This document shows, piece after piece, positions 13,880-14,380 of a stretch of DNA of 14,380 nucleotides (within the stretch, counting starts at the first letter, position 1; every line of letters begins with the position of its first letter). This stretch comes from CAZBQG01 sp964493945 (GTDB taxonomy: Bacteria; Pseudomonadota; Alphaproteobacteria; Rhodospirillales; UBA2165), in contig CAZBQG010000103.1 in assembly GCA_964493945.1 (NCBI GenBank), positions 1 to 14,380 of the forward strand, read 5' to 3'. Both the position numbers and the translations under genes were made by a program. The notes below the pieces were generated by a model, which was not told where the DNA came from, made no database searches, and saw only the letters and a list, made by a program, of their open reading frames with translations.

Positions 13880-14380
13880 TCAGCTATCCGTCGCCGGCAC
13901 GCTGCCGGGGAAGCGCCGGCCACCTCCGCCACCTCCACTGCCGCCGCTATCGGGGAAGCTTTCCTTGACCAGTTCGGCGATGCCGCCAATGGTGCCGATG
14001 AGCGACGATGCCTCGAGCGGCATGAAAACCACTTTCTGGTTGGGTGCCGCGGCCATTTTCTCCAGGGCTTCGGTATATTTAAGGGCCACGAAATAATTGA
14101 CCGCCTGCACATTGCCGCCGGCGATGGCCTCGGACACATCGTGGGTCGCCTTGGCCTCGGCCTCGGCCCCTCGCTCGCGGGCCTCAGCGTCCCGGTAAGC
14201 GGATTCGCGCCTACCTTCGGCCTCCAGGATGGCGCTTTGTTTTTCGCCCTCGGCCCGCAGGATTTGCGCCTGGCGCTCGCCTTCCGCCTCCAGGATCGAG
14301 GCTCGCTTTTCCCGCTCGGCCTTCATCTGGCGGGCCATGGCATCGACCAGATCGCGGGGCGGCGCGATATCCTTGATCTC
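13880..14380 (-). CDS. SPFH/paraslipin (QmcA-like) membrane protein, C-terminal part
   Basis: The frame is open from the right edge (first visible codons EIKDIAPPRDLVDAM) to TGA at 13880-13882, 167 codons; the N-terminal anchor and most of the SPFH domain lie outside. Visible features are the paraslipin signature EIKDI-PP, then a helical repeat of ILEAEGERQAQILRAEGEKQ type (flotillin/stomatin coiled coil). A conserved end follows: AVNYFVALKYTEALEKMA, KVVFMPLEASSLIGTIGGIA. The tail is rich in glycine (GGSGGGGGG). These proteins oligomerise into membrane microdomain scaffolds and quality-control assemblies. An internal ATG at 14338 is not the true start because the family sequence continues upstream. 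It is the first gene of the SPFH-nfeD-metallohydrolase group. Confidence 0.9.
   Translation of the reverse strand, partial: EIKDIAPPRDLVDAMARQMKAEREKRASILEAEGERQAQILRAEGEKQSAILEAEGRRESAYRDAEARERGAEAEAKATHDVSEAIAGGNVQAVNYFVALKYTEALEKMAAAPNQKVVFMPLEASSLIGTIGGIAELVKESFPDSGGSGGGGGGRRFPGSVPATDS

Noticed and set aside
1..14380. CRISPR array, tRNA, rRNA, prophage or complete insertion sequence
   Set aside because: No direct-repeat array, no TTCGA-type tRNA arm in context, and no integrase, transposase or phage structural gene was seen.

Overview
The window reads as chromosomal DNA of a GC-rich alphaproteobacterium, probably Rhodospirillales-like. Three things point there: a bacterial NDUFA12-type complex I accessory protein next to a DUF2155 protein and aat; a fused ThiS-ThiG thiazole synthase; and the GC-biased codon use. 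No rRNA, tRNA, CRISPR array or complete insertion sequence was seen. The genes are core or housekeeping, with stress-response and glycosylation additions.

Layout. Bases 1-173 (minus) hold the N-terminus of an exported protein that runs off the left edge. Bases 352-1281 (plus) hold a DHH/DHHA1 phosphoesterase interrupted by an in-frame TAG. Bases 1282-1733 have no convincing gene, but contain hairpins and a 156-bp MITE-like element with perfect 18-bp inverted repeats and flanking TA dinucleotides. Bases 1734-4752 are a phage-shock locus: pspF and a Rap1a/Tai-like periplasmic protein on the minus strand, diverging from pspA-pspB-pspC, with a good sigma-54 promoter before pspA. Bases 4832-5692 encode an alpha/beta-hydrolase. 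Bases 5712-6121 (minus) encode a small stand-alone cyclic-nucleotide-binding protein broken by a one-base frameshift. Bases 6244-7073 (plus) encode the NDUFA12-like protein and a DUF2155 protein. Bases 6998-8145 (minus) carry aroQ and aat, with aat overlapping the DUF2155 gene tail to tail. Bases 8306-12596 (plus) form a probable transcription unit of thiS-thiG fusion, TPR/GT41 O-GlcNAc-transferase-like protein and MFS transporter. Bases 12597-14380 (minus) carry an SPFH paraslipin (truncated by the window edge), an NfeD partner and a glyoxalase-II-like metallohydrolase.

Functional themes. Two separate membrane-integrity modules are present: Psp (PspF/A/B/C) and SPFH-NfeD. PspF normally drives pspABC from a sigma-54 promoter, and the promoter sequence here fits that. 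The Rap1a-like gene just downstream of pspF may be an extra member of the envelope response (inference). The aroQ-aat-DUF2155-NDUFA12 neighbourhood resembles a conserved alphaproteobacterial cluster that usually also contains accB-accC, absent here.

Two genes within 6 kb carry single-base lesions (a TAG and a one-base deletion in a G run). This could mean sequencing errors, recent decay, or, less likely, recoding. I did not find a clearly new multi-gene defence or mobile system. The best leads are the MITE-like element, the pspF/Rap1a pairing, the interrupted genes, the ThiS-ThiG fusion and the GT41 gene context.
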